Assembly (NCBI GenBank): GCA_025345505.1
Contig: JANVCC010000010.1
Location: forward strand, 42,993,772 to 43,057,771
Direction of reading: 5' to 3'
Length of the DNA stretch: 64,000 bases
Source of the DNA: Todiramphus chloris collaris
Taxonomy: Eukaryota > Chordata > Aves > Coraciiformes > Alcedinidae
Position 1 is the stretch's first letter; each line of letters begins with the position of its first letter. A model generated the notes under the pieces. That model did not search any database and was not told the DNA's origin. It saw only the letters and a list, made by a program, of their open reading frames with translations. A program made the position numbers and the translations under genes. Below, piece by piece: positions 62,642 through 64,000 of the stretch.

Positions 62642-64000
62642 AAAAACTAAGAAAAGAAGATGCAGCAGTTTCCATTTACAATGTGAGTAGCTAGAATGTT
62701 TGAGATCTGCAGGAGGTGGCAGGAGTTCATTCTAACCCTCATTTAGATTAGCACCAAGCCCAAGCAATGCTGCTAAGCCCTGCCAACATGAAATACACAT
62801 GCACAAGCCAAGGACAAGAGCCACAGATACTGATGGAAAGTCTGTGTTAAAAACAAGAGTGCCTATAGAGCTTAAGGAAGTTCATGGTCTGTTAACAACT
62901 GAGTGCAGATTTATAAGATTGTATTTTTATTATATGCGATCCAAATTTCACTTGCAACATTGCCCTGTTCTGGTGCTTTTGGTGCTGCATTGTTACTTCA
63001 TCTAGGAGCAGAGTTCTGTGTTTGTGCAAATTTGTCTCTGCAGGTCGTTAGCAACACTTGAACACAGCACTTACCCTTCCAAATTCTGTTTTCAAAATTT
63101 ATAGAATATCTTTCTGACTTGGTACATGTTGAATCACCTCTGTGACTTACTACAAATAAAAAAATGTGGTTTTTCTTATCATTTTCAAATTGCTTGAGGA
63201 AGATGTTCTCTATTTCTCTTAATAATTTTATCAATGAAAAAAAAAAAAGTCAGTCTTGGAAAACTAGTAGTTAAAATCTTTTAAACTGCTTCTACAAAGG
63301 AACTGTGTATTGCTTTCTACACCTCTAGCACCTGATTTGTGTGCCCAGAACACATGCTTCATTAGCCCCTTTCACAAGCTAAGTGTCTGCTGTTCCAAAT
63401 GTAATGCAAATCACTTTTTAATGGTCACATTGACTAGATAGGAAATGCTTTTGTTGGGGCTATGACTTGTAGTTAATTAAGCCAATTAGCATGTGATATA
63501 AGCACTTCTGGCAAGATAAAGCCCAAGAATAGCTCTCAAGAGATAGTGGAAGACTTTCATGCAGACAGAAATGTTACAGAAGGGAAGGGGAATGAAGCAA
63601 GAGGAAGTTTAAAAGTAATTTCTAAATGTATTCCCTATTTTTTCTAGTTTAGAGCAGTCTCAGCTGAACTTCTGTGAGAAACGTTTTGGGGGGGGGGGGA
63701 ATCTACTTACTACGTCTTTGTGTAAGGAGGTAAACCTGGACTTTTTGCTCTGCAGAGGACTGGCAAAAACGTTTCTACTGCAATCCTGCTTATATTATGA
63801 AATGATCTGATATATCAATTATACATTTTACTTCCTTCCAAGAGAAGATTTTCGACTGCTTGACACCAGAAGAGACAGCAAGTGGTTCCTTGTAGGCTGG
63901 GTCTCACTGTGAGGGTGAGGACCGGCCTTTCTGTGAAGTAAAAACCAAAGAGATTCTTGATCCTTTAAAATGGAAATGTATCACATTTCTTCTAGCACAG
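62642..64000. other. Intergenic tail of the window
   Basis: No gene or identifiable mobile element was seen. It includes a G12 run at 63688-63699 and an A11 run near 63238-63248. Open frames are short and without motifs. Confidence 0.7.

Noticed and set aside
62493-62675. Minus open frame starting with a signal-peptide-like METAASSFLSFYLTLALALL and ending at a GTAAG donor
   Set aside because: Half of it is a CR1 3' UTR fragment (62585-62641), so the exon-like appearance is coincidental.
1-64000. CRISPR arrays, operons, tRNA or rRNA genes
   Set aside because: No regularly spaced repeats or cloverleaf or rRNA-like sequences were seen. The context is a vertebrate intron and intergenic region.

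Overview
The window is nuclear DNA from a bird. Two things show this: copies of the CR1 LINE ending in the typical ATTCTRTGATT-type tail, and a solo LTR of the type common in avian ERVL-like elements. The sequence is AT-rich, intron-dominated and has no bacterial-style gene packing. The species cannot be fixed from the sequence alone.

One protein gene is certain. Positions 1-42,840 hold the 3' half of METTL25 (methyltransferase-like 25) on the + strand. Eight coding exons (1652-1796, 18868-18962, 21417-21446, 22538-22611, 25645-25738, 40228-40302, 40924-40995, 42572-42670) join in one frame into 227 codons plus a stop. Every junction has AG/GT borders and matching phase, and two AATAAA signals follow the stop. 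The promoter, start codon and N-terminal part lie upstream of the window. All long open frames inside the introns are chance, repeat-derived or unrecognised.

The introns and downstream DNA hold a layered repeat record. It includes a 2-kb sense CR1 (25.9-27.9 kb), a CR1 3' fragment at 12.0-12.6 kb, short CR1 tails at 16.2, 39.1, 47.5 and 62.6 kb, and a CR1 at 60.9-62.1 kb interrupted by a 296-bp solo LTR. There is also an 807-bp solo LTR at 22.8-23.6 kb with a perfect CCCTT target duplication. Several much older antisense reverse-transcriptase remnants lie at 3.6-3.9, 8.3-9.0 and 37.85-38.7 kb.

From 42.8 kb to the end is intergenic DNA downstream of METTL25. The points most worth checking here and in the introns are: (i) a decayed Ty3/gypsy-like protease segment near 59.2 kb, a class seldom seen in bird genomes; (ii) a minus-strand block at 55.9-57.5 kb with a poly(A) signal, A tract and a possible terminal coding exon, which may be an unannotated gene or a retrocopy; (iii) three coding-like antisense blocks inside METTL25 introns (23.7-24.2, 30.3-30.6 and 36.4-36.7 kb) that I could not identify. 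No CRISPR array, operon, tRNA or rRNA was seen.
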